Assembly: GCA_003134785.1 (NCBI GenBank)
Contig: PLCN01000019.1
Location: 62,001-126,000 of the forward strand
Length of the DNA stretch: 64,000 nt
Direction of reading: 5' to 3'
Source: Spartobacteria bacterium
Lineage (GTDB): Bacteria; Verrucomicrobiota; Verrucomicrobiia; Chthoniobacterales; UBA10450
Part shown: positions 46,211 to 55,252 of the stretch, piece by piece
Numbering within the stretch: position 1 is the stretch's first letter
Layout: each line of letters begins with the position of its first letter
Position numbers and translations under genes: made by a program
Notes under the pieces: model-generated
Told to the model about the DNA's origin: nothing
Databases searched by the model: none
Seen by the model: the letters and a program-made list of their open reading frames with translations, nothing else

Positions 46211-46688
46211 CCAAGGCCCGCAGTTTTATTTTTCACTGCTTCGCTTCCTCGTGCTGCTGCGCGGCGGCGACGCGAGGCGCGCGGAGAGCAACGCCATGGA
46301 AGGGCGCGTCGTCGTTCTCATGATGTACCTGATCCACTACCTTTTTTTTGCCACGCAGATTATTCCACTGCGTCTCGCGCCGTGGCTGATCGCGCTTCTC
46401 CTCATCGTCCTCGCGTTTTGGGTTTGGCTTTTCTGGCTGCTTCTCCTCTACATCAATTCAGTGATCATCAAACTCCTGCGCGTTTCCGGATTGTTCGAAT
46501 TGATCCCAACTCGCCGCGCTCAAAGCATCTTGTGGGGAATTGCGACCACCGCGATGGCTTGCGCATTACTCAAAAGCACCGGTTGGATACGCGAGCTTGG
46601 CGCGATCTGGCTGGTGGCCGTCGCGATGAACTTGGCCAGCGCCGCCGTTCTCGCTTTTAGAAATGCTGCCCAACGTCCCGCAAAATAA
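46194..46688 (+). CDS. Hypothetical membrane protein in acyltransferase/deacetylase cluster
   Basis: 164 residues from the ATG at 46194, which overlaps the acyltransferase stop by 17 nt. Four hydrophobic segments (about 38-56, 61-86, 105-124 and 128-150) with a short basic loop PTRRAQ. No family recognised. Overlap with genes on both sides implies it acts with the acyltransferase and the polysaccharide deacetylase in envelope lipid or polysaccharide modification. Confidence 0.72.
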   Translation: MNETVSQGPQFYFSLLRFLVLLRGGDARRAESNAMEGRVVVLMMYLIHYLFFATQIIPLRLAPWLIALLLIVLAFWVWLFWLLLLYINSVIIKLLRVSGLFELIPTRRAQSILWGIATTAMACALLKSTGWIRELGAIWLVAVAMNLASAAVLAFRNAAQRPAK

Positions 46689-47484
46689 TTCGCGCTGGAC
46701 GCGGCTCGCTCTCCTTGGGTTCGCCTTTGTGGCGCCGTTCCTCGGGCTTTACTTGAGCCGGACGAATATCGCTCTCGCTCTCGCGCCTATTTTCGTCTCT
46801 CACGTGTTGCTCCTCTACGCGACACTCGTCGCGAATTGTCAGTGGTGGGGACCGGTCGTTCGATCGTTCCCCGCGACGGAGTCGGAAGTGTGGATCACCA
46901 TCGATGACGGGCCATCGCTCGCGCACACCGGCAAGATGCTCGATCTCCTCGAACGCTTCGACGCGCGCGCCACTTTCTTTGTCATCGGAATGCACGCTGA
47001 GAAATATCCGCATCTCATCACGGAAATCCTGAGCCGCGGCCATGAGATCGCAAACCACACCTACACGCATCCGAGCGGCTCTTTCTGGGCGGCTGGCCCC
47101 GCCAGAATCTCCGCCGAGATCGATCTCTGCGCGGAATGGTTGCGAACCGGACCCGACCGCCCGGCGCGTTTATTTCGAGCGCCGGCCGGTTTGAAAAACC
47201 TGTTCGTGCACACGGAGCTTTCGCGACGCGGACTCGCACTGGTCGGTTGGACAATCCGCGGGTTGGACACGGTCCGGCGCGATCCCGCGCTCGTCGCCGA
47301 AAAAATCCTGCGAAAGGTCAAACGCGGAAGCATCATCCTTCTGCATGAGGGACACCGGACGGAGAAGGATCCAGATTTTAATCCCCAGTGTCTGGAGCTA
47401 ACCCTGAGCGGCTTGGCCGAACGCGGATACCGGTGCGTCATTCCGCCGCCGGAGCAGTTGCGCGTGCGCGACGCCGGAAAATAA
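46663..47484 (+). CDS. Membrane-anchored polysaccharide deacetylase (NodB-like)
   Basis: 273 residues. Two N-terminal membrane helices (14-32 and 36-57), then a NodB domain with motif 1 TIDDGPS, motif 2 HEIANHTYTHP (metal His pair) and C-terminal IILLHEGHR. Such enzymes remove acetyl groups from N-acetylated sugars in polysaccharide, peptidoglycan or glycolipid (as in PgdA or ArnD). It begins 26 nt inside the preceding gene. Its 3' end overlaps the convergent methyltransferase gene by 47 nt. Confidence 0.9.
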   Translation: MLPNVPQNNSRWTRLALLGFAFVAPFLGLYLSRTNIALALAPIFVSHVLLLYATLVANCQWWGPVVRSFPATESEVWITIDDGPSLAHTGKMLDLLERFDARATFFVIGMHAEKYPHLITEILSRGHEIANHTYTHPSGSFWAAGPARISAEIDLCAEWLRTGPDRPARLFRAPAGLKNLFVHTELSRRGLALVGWTIRGLDTVRRDPALVAEKILRKVKRGSIILLHEGHRTEKDPDFNPQCLELTLSGLAERGYRCVIPPPEQLRVRDAGK

Positions 47485-48142
47485 AGAGGTAATTGTTAAA
47501 CGGTGACTTGCCCCAAAGCGGCCGGCTTTCCTGGTCGAATTTATCTAGGCCGAAAGCTTCACTGATGCGCGCGCGCGAAGGAAAATGAAGCGGCGTCTTC
47601 AGATTCCACGAGACGATCTGCGCGAATTTTTCCGCCATGTAAGTCATCCAAAAACGAGGACCGTTATCGCGCGGACAATCGCGAATTATCAGCACGCCAC
47701 CAGGCGCAATGCGTTCCGCCAGGTGCGCCAGCAAGATCGTCTGCTGCTCAAGCGGCAAGTAATGCAGCACATCAAAGAGAACAACATTGCCCGAGAAATC
47801 CGGCAACGCTTGCTGAACATCCCGGTCACGAAGATCAACGTCCTGGTAGTGGGCTTGGGCGATGCGTTGTCCGTGCCCAATCTTTCGCGAATCCAGATCG
47901 AGTCCGAGGAGTGATTGCCGGCAACCACGTTCGCGCAGATAAAACGCAAGCAGGCCGACGCCGCACCCGACATCGAGGATCGGCTTGCCTGAGTCGCGCA
48001 GTAGTTCGTACGCGGCGGGATAAACGGGGTCGCGGCGCAGTTTGCTGCCCACATAAGTTCGGAGCCAGAGCTGAGAAAATTGAGCCGCCACTCGCGCGCA
48101 AGCCGTCTCGTGTTCGTCCGCATCGCCTCGCCGGTTTTCCAT
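47438..48142 (-). CDS. SAM-dependent class I methyltransferase
   Basis: 234 residues from the ATG at 48142 (MENRRGDADEHE); longer frames reach into the divergent neighbour. Motif I ILDVGCGVGLLAFYL, Asp in LLGLDLDSRKIG, then VVLFDVLHYLPLEQQTILL and GGVLIIRDCP. Substrate not evident; the layout resembles methylases acting on small molecules or lipids. Its last 47 nt overlap the opposite-strand deacetylase gene. Confidence 0.85.
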   Translation of the reverse strand: MENRRGDADEHETACARVAAQFSQLWLRTYVGSKLRRDPVYPAAYELLRDSGKPILDVGCGVGLLAFYLRERGCRQSLLGLDLDSRKIGHGQRIAQAHYQDVDLRDRDVQQALPDFSGNVVLFDVLHYLPLEQQTILLAHLAERIAPGGVLIIRDCPRDNGPRFWMTYMAEKFAQIVSWNLKTPLHFPSRARISEAFGLDKFDQESRPLWGKSPFNNYLFIFRRRARATAPAAE

Positions 48143-48175
48143 TTGCTTCGAATTATCGCACTGCCAGACTGATTC

Positions 48176-49639
48176 ATGGGCGACTTCTTCTCCGATTATC
48201 AGGTCGGAGATTTTTTCGACGAAATGTTCGCGGGGCCGGGCGCGGTGCGGCCCCATTACAGCAAATTATTCGCGCGCTTCAAGGAAATGGAGCGGGAAGA
48301 ATTTGAGCGCAAACGCGCGCTGGCCGCGTCCACTTTTCTCACGCAAGGCGTCACCTTCACGGTCTACAACGACGACCAGGGGACAGAGCGCATTTTCCCC
48401 TTCGATCTCGTGCCGCGCATCATTCCGGCGGAAGAGTGGGATCTCGTCGAGCGCGGGCTGGTTCAGCGAATCACAGCGCTGAATTTATTTCTGCACGACA
48501 TCTATCACACGCAAAACATCCTCCGCGACGGTGTGATTCCCAAGCAAATCGTCTGGGAAGCCGCGCATTTCCGGCCTGAGTTCATGCACTTCGATGTGCC
48601 ACGAAATATTTACATTCACATTTGCGGGACTGACCTCATCCGGGACAAGGATGGCGCGTACCTGGTTCTGGAAGATAATGCGCGTTGCCCTTCCGGCGTT
48701 TCTTATGTGATCGAAAATCGGCAGACGATGAAGCGGACGTTCCCGAGTCTGCTCGGGCAATATCGCGTGCGACCCGTGGAAGATTACAGCCAGGAATTGC
48801 TCAACGTGCTGCGCTACATCGCGCCCGGCGGAAAAACAGAACCGACTGTCGCGTTGCTCACGCCCGGCGTTTACAATTCAGCGTATTTTGAGCACTCGTT
48901 TCTCGCGCGGTCGATGGGAATCGAGATCGTGGAAGGTCGTGACCTCGTGGCGCAAGGCGGAAGGGTTTTTATGCGCACCACCATGGGACTCAAGCCGGTG
49001 GACGTGATCTACCGCCGGATCAACGACGATTTCCTTGATCCGCAGGTTTTCCGGAAAGATTCGGGCTTGGGCGTGCCCGGATTGGTGGAAGCGTACCGTG
49101 ATGGAAACGTCAGCCTCGCCAATTCCATCGGGACAGGCATCGCTGACGACAAGGCCGTTTATCATTTCGTGCCGAAGATGATTCGCTACTACTTGGGCGA
49201 AGATCCGATTCTGCCGAACGTCCCCACGTATCTCGCCACTATAAAAGAAGATCTCGCCTACATCCTCGAACATATTCCGGAGCTCGTGATCAAAGCGGTA
49301 AACGAAAGCGGCGGTTACGGAATGCTCATCGGCCCGCAGGCGACGAAAGCGGAATGCGAGCGCTTCGGCGAGAAGGTGAAAAAGAATCCGCGGAACTACA
49401 TCGCGCAACCAGTCGTCCCTCTTTCCCGCGCGCCGGCCTTTTGCGACGAAAGCATGCAAGGCCGCCACATCGACCTGCGCCCTTTCGTCCTGTATGGGGA
49501 AAAGGTCACCATCATCCCCGGCGGTCTGACTCGCGTGGCACTTCGCGCCGGCTCGCTCGTCGTTAATTCGTCCCAAGGCGGCGGAAGCAAGGACACGTGG
49601 ATCCTTGAAGATGACACAGCCAGCAAGAACGGGGGGTAA
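48176..49639 (+). CDS. Circularly permuted ATP-grasp protein
   Basis: 487 residues. Conserved blocks of the CP_ATPgrasp family: [68 protein letters not shown], and the end DLRPFVLYG / [20 protein letters not shown]. Comparative studies link these proteins with alpha-E and transglutaminase-like partners in a predicted amide-bond forming system. The last base of its stop overlaps the start of the alpha-E gene. No transglutaminase gene follows here. Confidence 0.93.
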   Translation: MGDFFSDYQVGDFFDEMFAGPGAVRPHYSKLFARFKEMEREEFERKRALAASTFLTQGVTFTVYNDDQGTERIFPFDLVPRIIPAEEWDLVERGLVQRITALNLFLHDIYHTQNILRDGVIPKQIVWEAAHFRPEFMHFDVPRNIYIHICGTDLIRDKDGAYLVLEDNARCPSGVSYVIENRQTMKRTFPSLLGQYRVRPVEDYSQELLNVLRYIAPGGKTEPTVALLTPGVYNSAYFEHSFLARSMGIEIVEGRDLVAQGGRVFMRTTMGLKPVDVIYRRINDDFLDPQVFRKDSGLGVPGLVEAYRDGNVSLANSIGTGIADDKAVYHFVPKMIRYYLGEDPILPNVPTYLATIKEDLAYILEHIPELVIKAVNESGGYGMLIGPQATKAECERFGEKVKKNPRNYIAQPVVPLSRAPAFCDESMQGRHIDLRPFVLYGEKVTIIPGGLTRVALRAGSLVVNSSQGGGSKDTWILEDDTASKNGG

Positions 49640-50622
49640 TGCTCAGCCGCGTTGCCGATTCGTTGTATTGGATGAGCCGCTACATCGAGCGGGCGGAAAA
49701 CAACGCCCGCATCGCGGACGTGAACCTCCAGATGCTACTCGACCTAACGAATCAAAAGGAATCCGATCCGCAACAGCAATGGGACCCCATCATCAGCTCG
49801 CTCGAGGAAAACGAGGTCTTCGCTTCCCTCTACGACAAGCCCGACGGCAGGGCGGTGATTGATTTCGTCAGCCTCCAAAAAAAAAATCCAAACTCAATTT
49901 ACTCCTGTTTGACGAACGCCCGCGAAAACGCCCGCACCACCAGCGAGCAAATCTCCAGCGAAATGTGGGAGCAGGTCAATCGCCTCTACCTCTTCGTGAA
50001 AGGCGACACGGCAAAAAAACTGGTGCGCAACAGTCCTTACGAATTCTTCAAGCGGATCATTCTCGGATCGCACCTATTCCAAGGCATTACCGACGCGACC
50101 ATGACCCACGGCGAAGGCTGGGATTTTATTCGCATCGGCAAACTGCTCGAACGCGCCGATTGCACCTCGCGCATTCTCGACGTGAAATATCACATCCTCC
50201 TTCCCTCAGGCGAAAAAGTAGGCGGGAACGTGGACACGATCCAGTGGATGTCGGTTCTCAAATCGTGCAGCGCGCTGGAGGCGTATCGTAAGATTTACGT
50301 CGGCCAGGTTGCGCCGTGGCGCGTGGCGGAATTTCTGATCACGCACGCGGCATTTCCGCGCTCGATCCGGTTCAGCGTCGATTGTTTTGATGCGGCGCTG
50401 CACCACATCTCCGGCTCGAGCGAGACGAGGTACGCGAACGAAGCAGAGCGGTTATCGGGCCGGCTCCGTTCTGATCTCGATTACATTACGATCGGCGACA
50501 TTTTTAAATTCGGGCTGCACGAATATTTGGAAAGCATTCAGGAGCGGCTGGTCGAAGTCAGCAATGCGATGCAGGCGAGTTACTGCGGCGAAAGCGCAAT
50601 CGAGAATCTGCCTAGGGATTGA
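49639..50622 (+). CDS. Alpha-E domain protein
   Basis: 327 residues, nearly all helical. N-terminal signature [20 protein letters not shown] and later YEFFKRIILGSHLFQGITDA and HGEGWDFIRIGKLLERADCT are typical of the alpha-E family that accompanies circularly permuted ATP-grasp proteins. Starts at the stop codon of the ATP-grasp gene (1-nt overlap), so the two are made together. Ends overlapping the opposite-strand prepilin peptidase gene by 11 nt. Confidence 0.93.
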   Translation: MLSRVADSLYWMSRYIERAENNARIADVNLQMLLDLTNQKESDPQQQWDPIISSLEENEVFASLYDKPDGRAVIDFVSLQKKNPNSIYSCLTNARENARTTSEQISSEMWEQVNRLYLFVKGDTAKKLVRNSPYEFFKRIILGSHLFQGITDATMTHGEGWDFIRIGKLLERADCTSRILDVKYHILLPSGEKVGGNVDTIQWMSVLKSCSALEAYRKIYVGQVAPWRVAEFLITHAAFPRSIRFSVDCFDAALHHISGSSETRYANEAERLSGRLRSDLDYITIGDIFKFGLHEYLESIQERLVEVSNAMQASYCGESAIENLPRD

Positions 50623-51712
50623 GCAGGCCGAGGTACCAGCGCAGAAGCGACTGGCCGAAGAACATCCAGATCAATCCGCCGAACGCGAGATAGGGACCGA
50701 ACGGCAATTTGGCCGACCAGACGCGCTTGCCGATGAGCATCGTCGCCAGCCCGACGAGCGAGCCGAGCAGCGAGCCGGCGAAGACGCTGAATAAAACTGC
50801 GCGCCAGCCGAGGAAGGCGCCGATGGCCGCGAGGAATTTCAAGTCGCCGCGTCCCATCGCTTCGCGAGGAATCTGAAGCTCATGCACCACGCCGGAAATG
50901 CTCTCCAGCGTATCCAACAGAACTTCCTCGCCCTCGATGTTGACTCGGTTGTAATGAAAGCGCAGGTCCGATTTCCCCACTGGGCGAGCATCAATCACCG
51001 CTTCGTCGCAAAGTAAGATGAGCAGGTCGTTTTCGCGCGAAAAATAATCGCTCCACAAACCCTTTTCATCGCCCACGACAAACTCGGCGTCGTCGCCTTT
51101 TCGCGTCCAGGTAAACGGCGTTGGCGCCGCGAGCCGGATTCTCTTTTTCCCGAACGCCTTCTTGCCGGCCTCGAGGACGATCCAGAGAATCACGTAGCCC
51201 AGCGCGGCCGAGAGCGCGGAAGTTCCCAGAGCGCTCCATCTTCCGTAGCTGCCCATGAGCGCGGGCACGAGAAAGCTGGCCACGACGCCGGCGATCGTGC
51301 CGCCGATCGTTACTTCATCGGGGATGATGAAGTGTTCGAAGTCGATGAACGTGCCGACAATTAGAAGCGAAACGAAAATCCAATCGGCGATCGCGACCTG
51401 CCACGGAAATTGAAGCCAGACGGCGAGAAATAGCAGGGCCGTCAGGAATTCCACCGCGAAGTAGCGAAAGGCGATCCGCGCGCCGCAGTTGGCGCAATGG
51501 CCGCGCAAGAAAAGCCAGCTCAGCAGTGGGATGTTCTGGTGCCACGGGAGTTGCTTTTTGCACGCCGGGCAAAAGGAGCGCCGCGGCTCATTCACCGAAA
51601 GATCGAGCGGCATCCGATAAATGCAGACGTTCAGGAACGAGCCGGCCACAGCGCCGAAAACGAACGCGAACGTTCCAAAGAAAAAATGGTAACCCGCGAG
51701 TGCCTTATCCAT
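50612..51712 (-). CDS. Prepilin peptidase (A24) with a cytosolic insertion
   Basis: 366 residues, longer than usual (about 260). N-terminal zinc motifs Cys48/Cys51 (FCPACKKQ) and Cys73/Cys76 (CANCGARI), membrane helices, catalytic Asp124 (FIDFEHFIIPDE) and Asp290 (GRGDLKFLAAIGAF). Residues about 188-284 between the two aspartates form an extra soluble domain (DLLILLCDEAVIDARPVGKS) not present in E. coli-type enzymes. It cleaves and methylates type IV pilin-like or pseudopilin leaders. Start overlaps the tatC stop. Confidence 0.9.
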   Translation of the reverse strand: MDKALAGYHFFFGTFAFVFGAVAGSFLNVCIYRMPLDLSVNEPRRSFCPACKKQLPWHQNIPLLSWLFLRGHCANCGARIAFRYFAVEFLTALLFLAVWLQFPWQVAIADWIFVSLLIVGTFIDFEHFIIPDEVTIGGTIAGVVASFLVPALMGSYGRWSALGTSALSAALGYVILWIVLEAGKKAFGKKRIRLAAPTPFTWTRKGDDAEFVVGDEKGLWSDYFSRENDLLILLCDEAVIDARPVGKSDLRFHYNRVNIEGEEVLLDTLESISGVVHELQIPREAMGRGDLKFLAAIGAFLGWRAVLFSVFAGSLLGSLVGLATMLIGKRVWSAKLPFGPYLAFGGLIWMFFGQSLLRWYLGLLNP

Positions 51713-52499
51713 CCGTTCGATCGCTCAACGCCTTCCGCGCTCTGCGCTGCATGAACCACGCAATCCAAATGCAGCTCTCATAGAGCAGACACATCGGCAA
51801 ACTCATCGCGACCAGGGTGAGAATGTCGGGCGTCGGGGTGATGATCGTCGCGAGAATGAAGATCAGGACGATGGCGTACGGGCGGGTCCGGGCCATGAAT
51901 GGATACGTGACGAGCCCGAAACGGACGAGCGCCAGCACCACGACCGGCAACTCGAAGGCGAGCCCGAACCCGATAGTAAAGCGGGTCACGAACGAATAAT
52001 ATTCCTGCACCGTCCACGCCGCCGTCCAGCCGAGCGACTCCGTGTCGCGAAAGAAAAACAGAATCGTTTTCGGCAGAAGCCAGTAATAGCAGGTGAGCAC
52101 CCCCGTGAGAAAAAGTCCGAAGCTAACGAGGATTGCGGGCAACACGAACCGTTTCTCCATCGCCGTCAGCGCCGGCAGAACGAATTCAGCGAGAAAAAAA
52201 AGCAGCAGCGGAAATGACAAAACAATGCCGGCATAAAAAGCGAGACGGAACGAAATCGTGAGCGAATCGGTCACCCCCATGGCCCGCAACGCGCCGATCT
52301 TCGGATCGATCGCATGCAGCGGCCGTTGCATGATCTGCACGAGCGCGGATCGAAAAGCGAAGCAGACAACCATCGCGATCAGGAGCGTGATCGCCATCTT
52401 CACGATCGTCCAACGCAGGTCCTCGAGATGTTCGAGGAACGGCTTGGAGGTTTCGCTTTCGGGCAGTTCGCGAAATTTGAAGAGGTTGCGTAACGCCAT
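51705..52499 (-). CDS. tatC: Sec-independent protein translocase TatC
   Basis: 264 residues from the ATG at 52499; longer frames are not supported. Six membrane helices. Family motifs: PFLEHLEDLRWTIVKM at the N-terminus, FRLAFYAGIVLSFPLLLFFL, and FELPVVVLALVRFG plus ATIITPTPDILTL. TatC recognises twin-arginine signals; ActB and the haem peroxidase in this window carry such signals. No tatA/tatB gene is adjacent. It begins 7 nt after the Nudix gene. Confidence 0.95.
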   Translation of the reverse strand: MALRNLFKFRELPESETSKPFLEHLEDLRWTIVKMAITLLIAMVVCFAFRSALVQIMQRPLHAIDPKIGALRAMGVTDSLTISFRLAFYAGIVLSFPLLLFFLAEFVLPALTAMEKRFVLPAILVSFGLFLTGVLTCYYWLLPKTILFFFRDTESLGWTAAWTVQEYYSFVTRFTIGFGLAFELPVVVLALVRFGLVTYPFMARTRPYAIVLIFILATIITPTPDILTLVAMSLPMCLLYESCIWIAWFMQRRARKALSDRTDG

Positions 52500-52506
52500 A
52501 CCAACT

Positions 52507-53118
52507 CTAGTGGCGACCGAGCGAGAGCAACCCGCGCGCCGCCAGGTGTGCGCAAATCCCAAGCGTGTTTGCGTCGCGAATTTCGTTTTGGTCGATCATG
52601 CGGTTCAGTTCTTCGGGGCCAAACGCGCGGCAATCGAGAATCGATTCCGACTCATCGTGCGCATGACCGTCTGCGCTCGAGCGGACTGGGCGGGCCAGAA
52701 AAAAATATCCGCGCTCGTCCGTCATCCCTGGCGAGGTGAAATAATCTCCGAGCGAGATCAATTCCCCACCCTCGTCGAGCTCGAAGCCCGTTTCTTCACG
52801 CAGCTCGCGCAACGCGACCGCTTCGATCGCACTCATGTCCGGATCTTTCGCGTCGTCGATTTGCCCCGCCGGCACTTCCCAAATCGTGGCGCGAACCGGA
52901 AGGCGCTCCTGGCGGATCAAGATGATCTTTCCGTCCGAGGTCATTGGGGCGATGACCACCGCTCGCTTCCGGTGCACCACCGTCCAGGCTCTTGGTTCGG
53001 GCCGCGCCGGGGTTCGAATTTTCTCCGTCGCGACCGAGAGATGATCGTTTTGGAAATGCGTTTCGCTCGCGACGATTTCCCATCCGTCACTCCCTGAAAT
53101 CCCGTCGCTGCTCTTCAC
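52507..53118 (-). CDS. Nudix hydrolase (ADP-ribose pyrophosphatase-like)
   Basis: 203 residues. The Nudix box is ALRELREETGFELDEG with the upstream Gly in VPAGQID; the VIAPMTSDGKIILIRQERLP and DYFTSPGMTDE segments match ADP-sugar pyrophosphatases. It probably cleaves ADP-ribose or related nucleoside diphosphate derivatives. Upstream of tatC by 7 nt, same direction; upstream of it lies an R1 repeat. Confidence 0.9.
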   Translation of the reverse strand: MKSSDGISGSDGWEIVASETHFQNDHLSVATEKIRTPARPEPRAWTVVHRKRAVVIAPMTSDGKIILIRQERLPVRATIWEVPAGQIDDAKDPDMSAIEAVALRELREETGFELDEGGELISLGDYFTSPGMTDERGYFFLARPVRSSADGHAHDESESILDCRAFGPEELNRMIDQNEIRDANTLGICAHLAARGLLSLGRH

Positions 53119-53158
53119 GCCGGAAGATTATGAGGAGCGACACGAAAAGCGAATGCTT

Positions 53159-53269
53159 CTGTAGCCGTCGCCCTGTGCGCGACGCAGGGGTATGCAACGC
53201 AACGCACACGCTTCGCACGCGCCGCCGCCGAAGCGCTTTGGCGCGCAGGAGGCAGCGAAGCGGCTACAG
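53159..53269. repeat. Short hairpin element (family R1), copy 3
   Basis: Starts CTGTAGCCGTCGCCCTGTGC and ends GCAGCGAAGCGGCTACAG, with ACGCTTCGCAC in the middle as in the 6.4-kb copy but with about 27 extra nt. Its right end contains the TAG stop codon of argH (53264-53266, minus strand). Confidence 0.83.
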
Positions 53270-54625
53270 AAACGCGCGCCAGCGTGCGATTTGTGCAGCC
53301 ACGTTCTCGGGCGAGGGCGCGCCCATCGCCGTGCGTTGCGCGAGCGAATGGCGCGCGTCAAAAACGGCGGCGACATCATCGTCCAACAGCGGCGAAGTCT
53401 TTTGTCTTTCGTCCCTGGAAATTTGATCGAGCGGAATGCTCACCGCCGCCGCGCGCGCGACCAGCTTTCCCACCGCTTCATGCGCTTCGCGAAACGGCAT
53501 TCCCTTCTTCACCAGATATTCCGCCAGATCGGTCGCGAGCAGATTTGGATCGGTCGCGGCCTCTTCCATCCTGGCCGAATTCACCGTCACTTCCGGTAAC
53601 ATCGCGGCAAAAACATCGAGAGCTTCCCTCACCGTATCCACCGAATCGAAGAGCGGCCTTTTGTCCTCCTGCAAATCGCGGTTGTACGACGCCGGCAATC
53701 CTTTCATGGTCGTCAGCAATGCAATGAGATTGCCGTAGAGACGTCCGCTTTTGCCGCGCGTCAGCTCGGCCATATCCGGATTTTTCTTTTGCGGCATCAA
53801 ACTCGAGCCGGTCGAGAAGGCGTCGCTGAAAGTGATGAAGCCGAACTCACTCGTGCTCCACAAAATCAGGTCCTCGCTGAACCGCGAGAGATGCAGCCCG
53901 ATCATCGCGAGAGCGAAGAGAAACTCGCAGGCGAAGTCGCGATCGCTCACCGCATCGAGGCTGTTTTGACTGAGCTTGGAAAATCCGAGCTGCCGCGCGA
54001 TCAGCTCTCGATCCAGCACGATGGTCGATCCCGCGATCGCACCCGAACCCAGCGGCATCACGTCCGCCCGTTCCGCGCCAGCGAAAACGCGGCTGTAATC
54101 GCGTTCCAACGCCTCGATCTGCGCGAGAAAATAATGCGCGAGGGAGATGGGCTGCGCCCGCTGCAGATGAGTGTAACCCGGCATGAGAGCTTTCTGGTGT
54201 CGCTCTGCCAGGTCCAGCAACACGCGCTGCAACGCGCGCAAGCGCGCGCAGACTTCGGCCGCTTCCGCTTTCACATACAAGCGCAGATCGAGCGCCACCT
54301 GATCGTTGCGGCTGCGCGCCGTGTGCAGCTTCGCTCCCGCCGCGCCGATGCGTTTCGTCAGCGCCGACTCGATGTTCATGTGCACATCTTCCAGCGCGCG
54401 TTCCCAGCGAAATTCGCCCGCGGCGATTTCCGCTTCGATCACGGTCAGGCCCGCTTCGATTTGCTCATGCTCCTCCTTGGTCAGAATCCCCGCCACCGCC
54501 AGAGCGGCTGCGTGCGCCAACGATCCCCTGATGTCATGGGCGTAAAGCCGCCAATCGATCGAGACCGATTCGCTGTAGAGCTGCGCCGTTTCGTTCGCTG
54601 GTTGTTCGAATCTCCCTTGGCGCAT
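53264..54625 (-). CDS. argH: Argininosuccinate lyase
   Basis: 453 residues. Signature GSSLMPQKKNPD with the catalytic Ser loop, DVHMNIESAL, HTARSRNDQVALDLRLY and TPGYTHLQ-like MPGYTHLQRAQP motifs are all present. It splits argininosuccinate into arginine and fumarate, the last step of arginine synthesis. Length is normal for the family. The stop codon is provided by the bordering R1 repeat, so the final residues (RWRAFL) may be altered relative to ancestors. Confidence 0.96.
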   Translation of the reverse strand: MRQGRFEQPANETAQLYSESVSIDWRLYAHDIRGSLAHAAALAVAGILTKEEHEQIEAGLTVIEAEIAAGEFRWERALEDVHMNIESALTKRIGAAGAKLHTARSRNDQVALDLRLYVKAEAAEVCARLRALQRVLLDLAERHQKALMPGYTHLQRAQPISLAHYFLAQIEALERDYSRVFAGAERADVMPLGSGAIAGSTIVLDRELIARQLGFSKLSQNSLDAVSDRDFACEFLFALAMIGLHLSRFSEDLILWSTSEFGFITFSDAFSTGSSLMPQKKNPDMAELTRGKSGRLYGNLIALLTTMKGLPASYNRDLQEDKRPLFDSVDTVREALDVFAAMLPEVTVNSARMEEAATDPNLLATDLAEYLVKKGMPFREAHEAVGKLVARAAAVSIPLDQISRDERQKTSPLLDDDVAAVFDARHSLAQRTAMGAPSPENVAAQIARWRAFL

Positions 54626-54627
54626 TT

Positions 54628-55008
54628 TTATTTGGTGGAGCGATCTCGCGTCACCGTCACGGAAACAAACTCAACATCCGGCAGAATAAATTTCCGCAGC
54701 TCAATCGTGATCCTCCGAATCTCAAAAGCCCCAAGCAAATGGATCGCCAATCCGTCCGCCAGCGTTTCGATCAATCGATCGCGACGGTCTCGCACAAAGC
54801 TCCGCGCTTCGGAGCACACCGTGGCGTAATTCACCGCGCGGCTGATGTCATCACTCATTTGAGAAGCCCGCCTCGTCGGCCAAAAGGTAATGCTGATGGT
54901 CAGCCGTTGCGGCTGGGAGCGTTCCTCATCAGGCACGCCGATGTGAGCAAAGACTTCGAGCTGCTCGATATGAATCGCATCGCTCGCGTATTCCATGGAC
55001 GTCTTCAA
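54628..55008 (-). CDS. folB: Dihydroneopterin aldolase
   Basis: 126 residues. FolB pattern: IHIEQLEVFAHIGVPDEERS with the conserved Gly-Val, SQPQRLTISITFWP, SRAVNYATVCSEARSF, and RLIETLADGLAIHLL with the catalytic-site Glu and Leu-Ala. Converts dihydroneopterin to hydroxymethyl-dihydropterin in folate synthesis. Ends 2 nt before argH begins, so both are co-transcribed. The 244-nt region upstream, before the ECF sigma gene, shows no clear promoter or other gene. Confidence 0.9.
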   Translation of the reverse strand: MKTSMEYASDAIHIEQLEVFAHIGVPDEERSQPQRLTISITFWPTRRASQMSDDISRAVNYATVCSEARSFVRDRRDRLIETLADGLAIHLLGAFEIRRITIELRKFILPDVEFVSVTVTRDRSTK

Positions 55009-55252
55009 AGTGATGATGCGTTTACCATCACGAAGGTGCCCGACTGATTAATGCAGGGCAAGACTGACGACATTTTTCTCGAGATTCGAATTTCGCGCGT
55101 CTTCTTCGGAACTTGGCTTCCGCGTTTCCGTAATAAACAAGGGAGGATTCGCGATCCAGAAAGCGACCGGCAGCCGGATAGCAGAGCCCGACGGTATATC
55201 TACGTAGGTTTAGGCTTGTGTAACATGAAGGGGAAAACCATCATCTGCGGTC

